Positions 26,222 to 37,843 of a stretch of DNA of 64,000 bases are shown in pieces (the first letter of the stretch is position 1; each line of letters opens with the position of its first letter). The translations under genes and the position numbers were made by a program. Origin of the DNA: Actinomycetes bacterium (GTDB lineage Bacteria > Actinomycetota > CALGFH01); the NCBI GenBank assembly GCA_036000965.1, contig DASYUT010000053.1, positions 1-64,000 on the forward strand, given 5' to 3'. The notes under the pieces are model-generated. The model saw nothing but the letters and a program-made list of their open reading frames with translations, was not told the origin of the DNA and did no database searches.

Positions 26222-27892
26222 ATGAGAGGACTCGTGCTCGGACCGCTGCTTCGCTACGTCGGCGAGGCCCAGGCGACCGTCTGGGTGGAGACCGACGGCC
26301 CCTGCGAGGTCGAGGTGCTGGGCCACCGCGCCGCCACCTTCCACGTCGAGGGCCACCACTACGGGCTCGTGCTGGTCGAGGGGCTCGAGCCGGGCCGGGC
26401 CTACGAGTACGAGGTGCTCCTGGACGGCGAGCCGGTCTGGCCCGAGCCGGGCGGCCGCTTCCCGCCCAGCTCCATCCGCACCCTCGACCCGGAGGGCAAA
26501 GGCCGGCCGCTCAGGCTGGTGTTCGGCTCCTGCCGGGTCGCCGCGCCCCACGAGCCGCCCTACACGCTGCCCAAGCACGTCGACAAGCGCGGCCGCGAGG
26601 TCGACGCCCTGCGCACCTTCGCGCTGCGCATGCTCGAGCAGCCGCCCGATGCCTGGCCGCACGCGCTGTTCCTGCTCGGCGACCAGGTGTACGCCGACGA
26701 CACCTCCCCGGGCACCCGCGAGTTCATCCGCGAGCGGCGCGACACCAGCCAGCCGCCCGGGGAGGAGGTCGCCGACTTCGAGGAGTACACCCACCTGTAC
26801 CGGGAGGCGTGGAGCGAGCCGGTGCTGCGCTGGCTGTTGTCGACCGTGCCCAGCGCGATGATCTTCGACGACCACGACGTCCACGACGACTGGAACACCT
26901 CGGCTGCCTGGCTCGCCACCATGCGGGCCGAGCCCTGGTGGCAGGAGCGGATCGAGAGCGGGCTGGCCGCCTACTGGATCTACCAGCAGCTCGGCAACCT
27001 CTCGCCCGCCGAGCTCGCCGACGACCCGGTGTACGCCAAGGTGCGGGCGGCCGAGGACGCCGGGCCGTTGCTGCGCCGGTTCGCCGCCGAGGCCGACCAG
27101 GAGACCGAGGGGACCCGCTGGAGCTACCACCGCGACTTCGGCACCACCCGGCTGCTGGTGATCGACTCCCGCTGCGGGCGGGTGCTCGACGAGCAGAACC
27201 GGGACATGCTCGACCCGGAGGAGTGGCGCTGGGTCGAGCAGCGCATGACCGGGCAGTTCGACCACCTGCTGGTCGCCACCTCGCTGCCGTTCCTGCTCGC
27301 GCCGGGCACCCACCACCTGGAGGCGTGGAACGAGGCGGTCTGCGCCGGCGTCTGGGGCCGGCTGGCCGCCACGCTCGGCGAGCGCCTCCGCCAGGCGGCC
27401 GACCTCGAGCACTGGGCCGCCTTCGGCCGCTCCTTCGACCGGCTCGCCGGCCTGCTCGTGGAGGTGGCGAGCGGCCGCCGGGGCCCGGCGCCCTCGTCGG
27501 TCGTGGTGCTGTCTGGCGACGTCCACCACGCCTACCTGGCCAGGGTCGACGACCCGCCCGGCACCCGCCTCGAGAGCAAGGTCTACCAGGTGGTCTGCTC
27601 GCCGCTCCGCAACGCGCTGGAGCCGAGCATGCGCCGGGTGCACCGGCTGGCGATGACCCCGGCGGGGGAGCGGATCGGGCGGGCGCTCGCACGCCTGGCC
27701 GGCGCCCGTCGTCCCGCGATCGGCTGGCGGGTCCTGCGCGGGCCCTGGTTCGACAACCAGGTCGCCACCATGGAGCTGGACGGCCGCGGCATCGAGCTGC
27801 GGATCGAGCGCGCCCCGGCCGGCCACGACCCCGACCCGAGCCTCGACCCCGTGCTCGACCACCGCTTGGCCGAGGTCGCCCCCCGGCCCTGA
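26222..27892 (+). CDS. PhoD-like metallophosphatase
   Basis: 556-residue phosphoesterase of the alkaline phosphatase D family. An N-terminal beta-sandwich (1-90) is followed by the metallophosphatase domain with FGSCR, LLGDQVYADD, FDDHDVHDDWN and SGDVHH, the residues that bind the metal centre in the family. Typical PhoD proteins are Tat-exported; here there is no signal peptide, so the enzyme is probably cytoplasmic, as in a large actinobacterial subgroup of unknown substrate. No other phosphate gene is adjacent. Confidence 0.9.
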   Translation: MRGLVLGPLLRYVGEAQATVWVETDGPCEVEVLGHRAATFHVEGHHYGLVLVEGLEPGRAYEYEVLLDGEPVWPEPGGRFPPSSIRTLDPEGKGRPLRLVFGSCRVAAPHEPPYTLPKHVDKRGREVDALRTFALRMLEQPPDAWPHALFLLGDQVYADDTSPGTREFIRERRDTSQPPGEEVADFEEYTHLYREAWSEPVLRWLLSTVPSAMIFDDHDVHDDWNTSAAWLATMRAEPWWQERIESGLAAYWIYQQLGNLSPAELADDPVYAKVRAAEDAGPLLRRFAAEADQETEGTRWSYHRDFGTTRLLVIDSRCGRVLDEQNRDMLDPEEWRWVEQRMTGQFDHLLVATSLPFLLAPGTHHLEAWNEAVCAGVWGRLAATLGERLRQAADLEHWAAFGRSFDRLAGLLVEVASGRRGPAPSSVVVLSGDVHHAYLARVDDPPGTRLESKVYQVVCSPLRNALEPSMRRVHRLAMTPAGERIGRALARLAGARRPAIGWRVLRGPWFDNQVATMELDGRGIELRIERAPAGHDPDPSLDPVLDHRLAEVAPRP

Positions 27893-27937
27893 CCAGGGCA
27901 CCCGGCCCTGACCCGGGCACCCGGCCCTGACCCGGGC
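27882..27937 (+). repeat. 19-bp x3 array containing the phoD-like stop codon
   Basis: Units CCCGGCCCTGACCCGGGCA at 27882-27900, 27901-27919 and 27920-27937 (last one incomplete). The TGA in the first unit ends the PhoD-like gene; the other two are extra copies downstream. Confidence 0.93.
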
Positions 27938-27964
27938 CTGCGGGCCGGGGCCGGGGCCGGGGGC

Positions 27965-30659
<2,695 letters not shown>

Positions 30660-30769
30660 CGCGGGTCCCGCCTGTCCGGCTCGTTCATTGCGCGAACCGT
30701 AGCAGGCGCACCGTCCGCGGGTACAGTGCGGTCTGGTGGCGTTTGCAATGCTCGCTCGAGCGCTCCGGC

Positions 30770-30821
30770 CTCGACGTGGCGGGCGGTCAGACGACCTCGA
30801 CGTGGCGGGCGGTCAGACGAC
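30770..30821 (+). repeat. 26-bp tandem duplication downstream of the TSUP gene
   Basis: CTCGACGTGGCGGGCGGTCA plus ACGAC occurs twice without a gap (30770-30795, 30796-30821). On the minus strand each copy holds CGTCTGACCG, resembling the region around the stop of the TSUP gene 30 bases away. Confidence 0.92.
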
Positions 30822-30851
30822 CTCGCCTCGCCTCACCCGGGTCGACGACGG

Positions 30852-31619
30852 TCACGACAGCAGCAGGCGCAGGCCGACGGCCAGGCCGAACGCGATGACC
30901 AGGGCGCGGAGCACGCGGTCGTCCAGGCGGCGGGCGAGGGCGACCCCGGCCTGGCCGCCGAGCAGGCTGGCCAGGGCCATGACGGCCACGGCGAGCCAGG
31001 CCACCTCGGCGAACAACGCGAACCAGACCGCGGCGATGACGTTGATGAGCAGGGAGAGCAGCCCCTTGAGGGCGTTCAGGCGCTGCAGGCTGTCGGTCAG
31101 GAAGATCCCGAGGATGGCGAGCATCATGATGCCGACCCCGGCGCCGAAGTAGGCGCCGTAGACGGCGGCCAGGAACTGGCTGGCGTACAGGGCGACCCGG
31201 TGCGGCCCGCCGCCGTCGCGCTCCCGGCGGGCTTGCACGAACCGGGCCAGCCGCGGCTGCACCGCAAGCAGCCCGCATGCAAGGAAGATCAGGAATGGCA
31301 CGATCAGCTCGAACAACTCAGCCGAGCTGACGACCAGCAGGAAGGCGCCGAGCACGGCGCCGCCGGCGCTGATCGCGCCCAGGGCGCGGACCCTGGCACC
31401 CTGGCCGGCGAGCTCCCGGCGGTAGCCCAGGGTGCCGCCGAGGTAGCCGGGGCAGAGCGCGACCGTGTTGGTGACGTTGGCGTCAAGCGCGGGGTAGCCG
31501 ACCGCGAGCAGGGCGGGGAACGAGACCAGCGACCCGCCCCCGGCGACCGCGTTCACGGCCCCGGCGACGAGAGCCGCGCCGGCCAGGATGGCGATCTGGG
31601 GGAGCCCGAGGTCGGCCAC
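30852..31619 (-). CDS. TauE/SafE (TSUP) family membrane exporter
   Basis: 255 residues with about eight hydrophobic helices in two halves. The N-terminal GAVNAVAGGGSLVSFPALL and the second-half FGAGVGIMMLAILG are the two TSUP signature repeats. The family moves sulfite, sulfonates or other organosulfur anions, but the substrate here is unknown. ATG 31619 gives the normal N-terminus. There is no sulfur operon directly adjacent. Confidence 0.9.
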   Translation of the reverse strand: MADLGLPQIAILAGAALVAGAVNAVAGGGSLVSFPALLAVGYPALDANVTNTVALCPGYLGGTLGYRRELAGQGARVRALGAISAGGAVLGAFLLVVSSAELFELIVPFLIFLACGLLAVQPRLARFVQARRERDGGGPHRVALYASQFLAAVYGAYFGAGVGIMMLAILGIFLTDSLQRLNALKGLLSLLINVIAAVWFALFAEVAWLAVAVMALASLLGGQAGVALARRLDDRVLRALVIAFGLAVGLRLLLS

Positions 31620-31935
31620 GCCCGCAGCCTACGGGGCGGCCCGAGGCGCTCGGCTGGAAGCCCCGACGCTCACCAGCGCCACCCGGGGATCGCGTCCAGG
31701 ACTGGATGCGTCATCGCTGCTCCTCCCACGCGGTCGCAGCCTACAGGTTCCCGGGGTGGGGCCGGATCGGCTCGGCCGGTGCGGGCGCTGCGCCAGCCGG
31801 CCTGCCACGCCTGGCGGGTGGGCCCTGTCCGTGGACGGGACCGCGCCGGGGGAGTACCATCCGAACACGTGTTCGAGTACCGTGTCCTGCGTGTCCATCG
31901 CGCAGGCGGGGTGGCCGGGAGGGAGGGGCCAGCGA
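31620..31935. other. Gap between divergent TSUP and small-gene operon
   Basis: About 315 bases with no supported gene. Its notable contents are a TACCAT hexamer (31855-31860), the SOS-type palindrome at 31861-31876 and a GGGAGGGG ribosome site at 31920-31927. The left half shows nothing recognisable. Confidence 0.5.
31861..31876 (+). promoter_or_regulatory. SOS (LexA) box
   Basis: CCGAAC-ACGT-GTTCGA. It fits the Gram-positive consensus CGAACRNRYGTTCG at every position and misses the mycobacterial TCGAACN4GTTCGA by one base at the edge. It starts immediately after a TACCAT that could be a -10, so LexA would block initiation. It lies 60 bases upstream of a two-gene unit of small unknown proteins. 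Confidence 0.8.
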
Positions 31936-32175
31936 ATGGGAGAGACCACCAGCCTGCTCGACCAGGCGACCGTCACCAACGTCGGTCAGCTCGTCCGGGC
32001 CCTGCAGGCGTTCCCGCCGGAGACCCCGGTGGAGGCTGGTCTCGGCTACCGCGACGAGACCGACAGCTATCAGACCGTGACCGTCACTGCGGTGACCTCG
32101 GCCTGGCTCGACGGCCGGCCCGACGTCACCACAGTGATCGTGCTCGGCGAAACGGGTAGCCTCCGGGCGCCGTGA
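31936..32175 (+). CDS. Small protein, predicted SOS-regulated
   Basis: 79 residues, acidic, with a recognisable rhythm NVGQLVRALQAFPPETPVEA followed by a beta-rich half (YQTVTVTAVTSAW, TTVIVLGE). The VGxLxxALxxxPxxTPV pattern occurs in small uncharacterised proteins of actinobacteria and their phages; I know no function. ATG 31936 has GGGAGGGG nine bases upstream. The LexA-type box ahead suggests induction by DNA damage. Confidence 0.65.
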   Translation: MGETTSLLDQATVTNVGQLVRALQAFPPETPVEAGLGYRDETDSYQTVTVTAVTSAWLDGRPDVTTVIVLGETGSLRAP

Positions 32176-32208
32176 CCGGATCAAAGGCCCATGGACGGGA
32201 GGACGTAC

Positions 32209-32421
32209 ATGTCGCAGACGCAGGCAGAGCCCATCGAGAAGGGCAGCGAGGTCAAGGTCAGGCGGCCCGGCAGCGGCGAGTCCGGGACCTGGAAGGTGAC
32301 CGGGCGGGTGGCCAGCTCCGGGACCGACGACCCGGCCTACGACGTGACCAACCTGATCAGCGGGCGTCAGCGGGTCTTCCGGGCCTCTCGGCTCATCGTG
32401 CTGCGCGCGGTCAAGCGGTGA
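32209..32421 (+). CDS. Small basic beta-barrel-like protein
   Basis: 70 residues, rich in beta-strand pattern (GSEVKVRRPGSGESGTWKVT, YDVTNLISGRQRVFRASRLI), a layout seen in small SH3-like or nucleic-acid-binding folds; no family is assigned. ATG 32209 has GGGAGGA just upstream, and ATG 32191 in the same frame has no such site. It follows the previous small gene by 33 bases and is probably cotranscribed with it under the SOS box. Confidence 0.65.
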   Translation: MSQTQAEPIEKGSEVKVRRPGSGESGTWKVTGRVASSGTDDPAYDVTNLISGRQRVFRASRLIVLRAVKR

Positions 32422-32536
32422 CCGGGCGCGCTGGCGGCGCGGGCCGGTCCTTGCCCCACGACGTCGTCAGCGGGTAGACGCCGACGTCTCTGAGGGGTCG
32501 CGAACTCCGAACGGTTCTGCCGGGAGGGCCGGCACC

Positions 32537-33961
32537 TCAGGCCTCCAGCTGCTCCCGGACCTCGGGGCGGGCGCGCAGGGCACGGCGGGTCGGCGCTGGC
32601 AGGTCGCGGGACCCGAGCAGCGCAGCCGTCCGCCCGAACGCGTCCGGGCCGAGCGCCTCGCGGGCCGATGCCACGACCCGGGCCGGCTCGACGACGAGCG
32701 AAAGCGAGGCGAGCAGCCCGGCGGCGTCCTGGTCGAGCTGGCGCTCGCCGGCAGCCGCCTCGGCCCGGTCGAAGTCGACCAGCCAGGGGTGGCCCTCCTC
32801 GTCGACCACGAAGCTGTCCGGCTGGAGGTCGCCGTGCGCGATCCTGGCCCGGTGCAGGATGGCGACCTGCCGCCAGACCTCGCCGAGCAGGGTGTCGTCG
32901 ATGCGCTCGGCGGGGAGGCGCTCGAGGCCGAGCCCGGGCACGCGGTGCTCGACGAGCAGGCCGGCGCCGTTGCCGAACGGGCGCACCAGCAGGACCGCGG
33001 GCGCGCGCACGCCGGCGCCCGCGGCGAGCAGCGCCATCGACGCCTCGTGCTCGACCTGCTGCACGGGCGGGCTGAACCGGGGTGGTCCGGCCGACCTGCG
33101 GAGCGTGAGCCACCGCCAGGCCCGCCAGAGGAGGTCGCCGTCGCGCCGCTCCCTCGGGACCACCTTGACGAACAGGTCGGGCCGGTCCCGGCTGGTGACG
33201 TAGTAGCTGGCCGACCGGCGCGACTCGGGCTCGACCGGCTGCAGCTCGACCGGGTCGAGCCCGTACCGGTGCAGGGCCTGGCGCACGCGGGCCAAGGCTG
33301 GGCGGCCCCTGGGCGCCCCGAGCAGGAGGTGGACGAGCGACCCGGCCGCCCAGCCGAGCGCGGCGCCCCCGAGCACGTCCAGGGGCAGGTGCGCCCCCAC
33401 GTACATGCGGGCCAGGCAGACCACGATGGCGCCCGCCCACGCGACCCGCCGGCCCCGGCGGCCGAGGTAGGGGCTGGCCACGGTGGCGAGCGCGACCGCT
33501 ACCGCGGAGTGTCCCGACACGTAGCCCAGGCCCCGGGCCGGCTCCCCGAGGATGTGCACGTTGTCGAGCAGGGTCTGCGGCCGGCCCCGCTGCACGAACT
33601 GCTTGATGACCCTGGCCACCACGTAGATGGCGCCGCCGGCGACCGCGGCGTCGAAGGCCAGCCGCCAGCGGCGGGTCGCCGCGGCCGCCACCGCGACCAG
33701 AGGCACGGCCCCCAGGTTGCCGAGCTGCATCATGAACCAGACGAACGGGTAGGCCCAGCCGGGGATCGGGAGGTCGTTGACGAGCCGGAAGACGTTGGTC
33801 TCCTGCTGGCCGATCCGGTCGCTGTGCACGGATCGGGTGCACAGGACGACGAGGACCACACCCAGGGCGACCCGCAGCGCGTCGCTCGGGTGGCGGGTGT
33901 ACACCTCGCCACGGAACCGCCTCAGCGACACGCCCGCCCGGGCGCCGGCCATCTCCGCCAT
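32537..33961 (-). CDS. PAP2 phosphatase fused to a kinase-like domain
   Basis: 474 residues. Residues 30-225 form a PAP2 membrane phosphatase with all three motifs (KQFVQRGRP, GYVSGHSA, RMYVGAHLPLDVLGG), which remove phosphate from lipid or isoprenoid phosphates. From about 230 the protein is soluble and resembles a small-molecule or lipopolysaccharide kinase: YYVTSRDRPDLFVKVV supplies a Lys, HGDLQPDSFVV is the catalytic loop with Asp, and LVDFDRA is the metal-binding DFD. Similar fusions exist in actinobacteria, sometimes with a lysyl-lipid synthase part that is absent here. The substrate pair is unknown. Confidence 0.87.
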   Translation of the reverse strand: MAEMAGARAGVSLRRFRGEVYTRHPSDALRVALGVVLVVLCTRSVHSDRIGQQETNVFRLVNDLPIPGWAYPFVWFMMQLGNLGAVPLVAVAAAATRRWRLAFDAAVAGGAIYVVARVIKQFVQRGRPQTLLDNVHILGEPARGLGYVSGHSAVAVALATVASPYLGRRGRRVAWAGAIVVCLARMYVGAHLPLDVLGGAALGWAAGSLVHLLLGAPRGRPALARVRQALHRYGLDPVELQPVEPESRRSASYYVTSRDRPDLFVKVVPRERRDGDLLWRAWRWLTLRRSAGPPRFSPPVQQVEHEASMALLAAGAGVRAPAVLLVRPFGNGAGLLVEHRVPGLGLERLPAERIDDTLLGEVWRQVAILHRARIAHGDLQPDSFVVDEEGHPWLVDFDRAEAAAGERQLDQDAAGLLASLSLVVEPARVVASAREALGPDAFGRTAALLGSRDLPAPTRRALRARPEVREQLEA

Positions 33962-34031
33962 GCTACCGCCCCATGTCCGCGCTGCCCGGAAGTCTACGTT
34001 CTGCCTGGTCCCCTGAACAGCCCGGCCGGGC

Positions 34032-35261
34032 TCAGCCGGGCAGGCGCCCGAGGACCTCGGCGGCAGCGCGCAGGCCGCTGCGGACCGCGCCCTCCATCAG
34101 CCCGGCCCAGTCGCCGGCGGTGTGCTCGCCGGCGAAGTGCAGCCGGCCGGCGGGGCGGGCCAGGAGCTCGTCGTCGCCAGGGTCGCGGTCCGGGGTGCGG
34201 GTCGAGTAGGCGGCACCCACCCAGGGATCGCAGTCCCAGGTCGACAGCACCACGCCGGCCTCGTCGAGGTCGAGGTCGGGCCGCAGCGCCCGCAGCCGGC
34301 CCAGCCAGCCACCCGGGCCCTCGGCGACGCCGAGCCGCTCGAGCGCCGGCGCCGAGCCCGCGAACGCGCTGACCACCGGCTGCACGGCCCCGTCGGCGCC
34401 CCGCGCGGTCCAGGTCCAGTAATGGTCGGGAACTGACAGAACCGCGCTGGGCGGGGCCGGCCGCCGCAGGGGCACGAAGAGCTTGGCCGCGTGCCCGTAG
34501 ACGACCCGCCCGAGCGCGCCCGCCTTCCAGGCCGGCAGGGCCGGGTCGAAGCGGATGCGGCCGGTCACCGAGGCCGGCACCGCGACGACGGCCGCGTCGG
34601 CCGTTACCACGTCTCCGCCGGCCCGGACCCGCACCCCAGGCCCGGTCCACACCACCGACTCGGCGGGGGCGCCGAGCCGGACCGCCGGGCCCAGGCGCTC
34701 GGCCAGGCGGTCCGCGACGCGCTGGTTGCCACCGGCCACGCGCACGCTCTCGCTCCGGTCGAACGTCGAGCCGGCGTGGTCGAGCGAGGTCGCGGCGAGC
34801 GCGCCCACCGGCTGGGCAGCTGAGACCTGGATGCGGGCGGCGATCGCCTCGCGCGCCCCCGGGTCGAGCGGCAAGGCCTCGAGCACCGCCGCGACCGACA
34901 GGCCTGGCCGGCGCCAGGCTCGGCCCGGCTCGGCGAGCAGCCGCCCGAGCTTGGCCACCTCGGCCCAGAGGGTCTCGCGGTCCACGCCGAGCCCGCCCCG
35001 TGGCTCGCGGTCGCCGTAGCTCATGCCGGCCGGCGCCAGCTCGAGGCCGAGGCGGCCGGTGGTGTCGGCCAGTGCGCGGTGCCCCCGCTCGACGAACTCG
35101 GCCCCCAGCTCCACGATGGCGGCGTTGCCGAGCCGGGCCGAGTGGACGCGGCCACCCACCCGGTCGCGCGCCTCGAGCACGAGCGGCTCGGCGCCCCCCT
35201 CCTGAAGGGTCCAGGCTGCCGCGAGCCCGGCGAAGCCCGCTCCGATGACGCACACCCGCAT
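34032..35261 (-). CDS. FAD-dependent amine oxidase family protein
   Basis: 409 residues. The dinucleotide fold is at the N-terminus (VCVIGAGFAGLAAAWTLQ, then VLEARDRVGGRVHS) and the C-terminal FAD motif is LHFAGEHTAGDWAGLMEGAVRSG. This is the flavin monoamine oxidase group, which oxidises amines, amino acids or carotenoid precursors; the substrate is not predictable. ATG 35261 lies six bases after TAGGAT on its strand and has no ribosome site, so the mRNA is probably leaderless. Confidence 0.92.
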   Translation of the reverse strand: MRVCVIGAGFAGLAAAWTLQEGGAEPLVLEARDRVGGRVHSARLGNAAIVELGAEFVERGHRALADTTGRLGLELAPAGMSYGDREPRGGLGVDRETLWAEVAKLGRLLAEPGRAWRRPGLSVAAVLEALPLDPGAREAIAARIQVSAAQPVGALAATSLDHAGSTFDRSESVRVAGGNQRVADRLAERLGPAVRLGAPAESVVWTGPGVRVRAGGDVVTADAAVVAVPASVTGRIRFDPALPAWKAGALGRVVYGHAAKLFVPLRRPAPPSAVLSVPDHYWTWTARGADGAVQPVVSAFAGSAPALERLGVAEGPGGWLGRLRALRPDLDLDEAGVVLSTWDCDPWVGAAYSTRTPDRDPGDDELLARPAGRLHFAGEHTAGDWAGLMEGAVRSGLRAAAEVLGRLPG

Positions 35262-35397
35262 GGCCCGATCCTACCTGGACGGCGGCGGCCCCGGCTGGCG
35301 CTCCTGCCTGACGCCGTCCACCGAGGTGGTGGCCACGTCCTCAGGTCTTCAGTCCGATAACCGGTTGTATTCCGGACAGCAGCCAGGCGCCTCAGGC

Positions 35398-35462
35398 TGA
35401 TCCCGGCGTGCCCCGGTGACCTGCGGCGTGCCCGGGGTGATCCCGGCGTGCCCCGGGTGACC
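35398..35462 (+). repeat. 20-bp tandem array next to the DUF4230 gene end
   Basis: Three degenerate 19-21 bp units of TGATCCCGGCGTGCCCCGGG type (35398, 35417, 35438), ending five bases before the DUF4230 stop. They fill most of the gap between this gene and the amine oxidase gene. Confidence 0.85.
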
Positions 35463-35466
35463 GCCG

Positions 35467-36231
35467 TCAGGTGGGCGGGTCCTGGAAGGTGACGGTGACG
35501 TTGGTGAAGCCGAGCGAGCGGAGCATGCCCACAAGCATCGCCCGGGTGTTCGCCTCGGCCCTGGCCACCAGCCCGCTCTCGACCGCGGCCGACCCGAGCT
35601 TGGTGGTGGCGAGCTGGTACAGCTCCCGCTCGCTGGTCGGGTTGTCGGACAGCACCGAACCGAGCCGGTCGAGCAGACCCCGCTTGCGCGAGGCGACGAA
35701 GCTGCGGTCGGGGTCGATGCGGGCCTTGGTGAGCCGCGCGTGAGGCAGGGTGACCGAGACCGAGCGCCGGTCCTCGGAGACCTTGATCGCGCCCTTGTCG
35801 ACGCCGGAGAAGTCCACCTCGGCGTCCACGCTGCCGGCGGCCACGAACAGCGTCCGCTCGCCCTTGACGAACGACGGCAGGTACTTCGAGTCCTTCTCGA
35901 GGTCGATCAGGATCTGGAAGTTGCCCGAGGCGGCCTTGTAGACGTGCAGGTCCTCGATCGCCTTGAGCACCACGGGCGGGCTGCGGTCCACCGACCGGGA
36001 AGCGAACGGGTTGGGGAAGGACGGCCACAGCCGCCAGCCGACGAAGCCCCCGACCCCCAGCACCGTCAGCACGAGCAGCGCGACGACCAGCAGGGCGATG
36101 CCGATGCGGGCCCGCGACGGGCGCTGCCGCTCCTGCGGCGGCCACGGTCCGCCCAGCCGCGACGTCTCCGCCCAGGGGTCGTACGGCCCCAGCGGTCTCG
36201 TCGGTTCCTGCCTGCCCATGCGCTTGCTCAT
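35467..36231 (-). CDS. DUF4230-like membrane-anchored protein
   Basis: 254 residues: a Pro-rich cytoplasmic N-terminus, one membrane helix (IGIALLVVALLVLTVLGVGG, 43-63), then an extracytoplasmic domain with SPPVVLKAIEDLHVYKAASG and VFASRK-like strands typical of DUF4230. The family has no known function. ATG 36231 has GGAGAAG directly upstream. It is transcribed in the same direction as the PP2C phosphatase gene behind it but 200 bases away. Confidence 0.8.
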   Translation of the reverse strand: MSKRMGRQEPTRPLGPYDPWAETSRLGGPWPPQERQRPSRARIGIALLVVALLVLTVLGVGGFVGWRLWPSFPNPFASRSVDRSPPVVLKAIEDLHVYKAASGNFQILIDLEKDSKYLPSFVKGERTLFVAAGSVDAEVDFSGVDKGAIKVSEDRRSVSVTLPHARLTKARIDPDRSFVASRKRGLLDRLGSVLSDNPTSERELYQLATTKLGSAAVESGLVARAEANTRAMLVGMLRSLGFTNVTVTFQDPPT

Positions 36232-36433
36232 CTTCTTCTCCGCCTACCCTTTGGGAGCGCTCGCCCTACCCCGGCGCACCCGATTGTGCACGTTGCGGCC
36301 AGCCCGGGGTAGGCGCGGCCATCCCCGTGACCTCCGGCGACGACGCCCACGACCGTGCCGCTGGCGCCGAGGACCGCACGGAACGGCCCGGTGATGCTCC
36401 GCGCCCCTCCGGCACGGGCCGGCGTCGCGACGG

Positions 36434-37174
36434 TCAGGCGCCCGGGTCGCCCTTGGCGGTCCGGACCAGGACGACGGTGACGTTGTCCGGGCCGCCGGCG
36501 GCGTTGGCCGCGTCGACCAGCGCGTCGCAGGTGGCGTCGCCGTCCGGGGACGACATCAGCAGCTCGGCGATCATGTCCTCGCCGACCGGCTCGGTGAGGC
36601 CGTCGGAGCAGAGCAGCACCTGATCACCGGAGCGGAGCGGGAGCGGCGGCGGGAGCTGGATGTCGACCTCCCGCTCCAGCCCGATGGCAGTGGTCAGCAC
36701 GCTGCGGTAGGGGTGCGAGGCGGCCTGGTCGCGGGAGAGGCGGCCCTGGCGGACCATCTCGGCCACGACCGTCTGGTCATTGGTGAGCTGCCGCAGCGGC
36801 TCGCCGGGCCGAAGCAGGTAGGCACGGCTGTCCCCGACGTGCGCGATGACGAGCTGCTCGGCGGCGAGCAGGGCCGCGGTCAGGGTGGTGCCCATCCCGG
36901 CGCGGGCCGGGTCGAGCGCCGCCTCGTCGCGAACGACCCGGTTGGCTTCCTCGAAGGCGGCCACCAGCTCCTCCCGGGCCGCCTCGACGCTGGCCGGGCG
37001 CATGCCGTCGAGCCGGGCCAGCACGCGCACCGCGGTCGCGGACGCGACCTCCCCGGCCGAGTGGCCGCCCAGGCCGTCGGCGACGGCGAACAGCGTCCTC
37101 CCCGGGTGGTGGCTGTCCTCGTTCCGGTCCCTGACCCGGCCCGGGTCGGAGCGGGCGAACGCGCAGATGAGCAT
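36434..37174 (-). CDS. PP2C-family Ser/Thr protein phosphatase
   Basis: 246-residue metal-dependent phosphatase of the PstP/Stp1 type. All core motifs are present: RNEDS, ADGLGGH, GDSRAY, CSDGLTE and GGPDNVTVVLV. Such enzymes reverse Ser/Thr kinase phosphorylation, including that of GarA-type FHA proteins. It lacks a membrane helix and a C-terminal extracellular domain, so it is cytosolic and smaller than mycobacterial PstP. No kinase gene is in the window. ATG 37174 gives the normal N-terminus. Confidence 0.93.
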   Translation of the reverse strand: MLICAFARSDPGRVRDRNEDSHHPGRTLFAVADGLGGHSAGEVASATAVRVLARLDGMRPASVEAAREELVAAFEEANRVVRDEAALDPARAGMGTTLTAALLAAEQLVIAHVGDSRAYLLRPGEPLRQLTNDQTVVAEMVRQGRLSRDQAASHPYRSVLTTAIGLEREVDIQLPPPLPLRSGDQVLLCSDGLTEPVGEDMIAELLMSSPDGDATCDALVDAANAAGGPDNVTVVLVRTAKGDPGA

Positions 37175-37390
37175 GGTCGATGCCTTGGTCGCGGGCTACT
37201 GACACCAGATCATAGTGCCCACCCGCCCCGTAGACGGCGCGGCCGGAAGCAAGACTTCCACCTCGCTTCGCAGCCGTCTCAGGGCCGGCGGAGGTTCCGG
37301 ACGGTCGGTGCGTCATGGCAGATCGCGATGGGATCATACGAATGGGCGGGTGCGTCACGTGGACACCTGTCGGGCGAAGGAGCGTTCATC

Positions 37391-37606
37391 ATGAAGACCG
37401 GCCACCTCGACGAACTGCTCAGCCGGTTCACCGCTGAGCAGTGCAACGCCGCGGTCGACGAGCTCGAGCGGTACCTTGACGCCGGGCTGGCGAGCACGAG
37501 GGAGCTACTCGCTGCCTTTCTGAACGACCTCCACGACGAGTGCCTCGTCCGGTGGGGTCCCCTGGGTGACACCGGCCAGGCGGTCGGCCTGCCTGGACCG
37601 CCCTAG
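37391..37606 (+). CDS. Small acidic protein, unknown
   Basis: 71 residues, largely helical (HLDELLSRFTAEQCNAAVDE, then LERYLDAGLASTRELLAAFL). ATG 37391 has AAGGAG eight bases upstream and an AT-richer stretch in front. No family is recognised. It stands alone between the PP2C gene and the ATP-grasp operon. Confidence 0.6.
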   Translation: MKTGHLDELLSRFTAEQCNAAVDELERYLDAGLASTRELLAAFLNDLHDECLVRWGPLGDTGQAVGLPGPP

Positions 37607-37843
37607 AGCCCGAGGATGGCGCCCGCGAGCCCGCCGACACCCTTCCCGTGGCCGCCGCTGCTGGTTAGGCTTGCCGTGGCGAGGGCAAGAACGGGCGCAC
37701 CGCCGTGTCCCCGACGCTCCCCGCCGCCAGGAAGCGGGTGATCGCCACCGGAACCCACCGCCGTCCACCGACCGGACGCACACGTGCGGCCTAGCACGGG
37801 TGCACGGCCGCACCCGCCCGGTCCGCGCCCGGAAGGAGCCCCC

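Noticed and set aside
31861-31876. SOS box acting on the TSUP gene
   Set aside because: The box is more than 240 bases from the TSUP start and close to a promoter-like hexamer for the opposite strand, so the small-gene operon is the better target.
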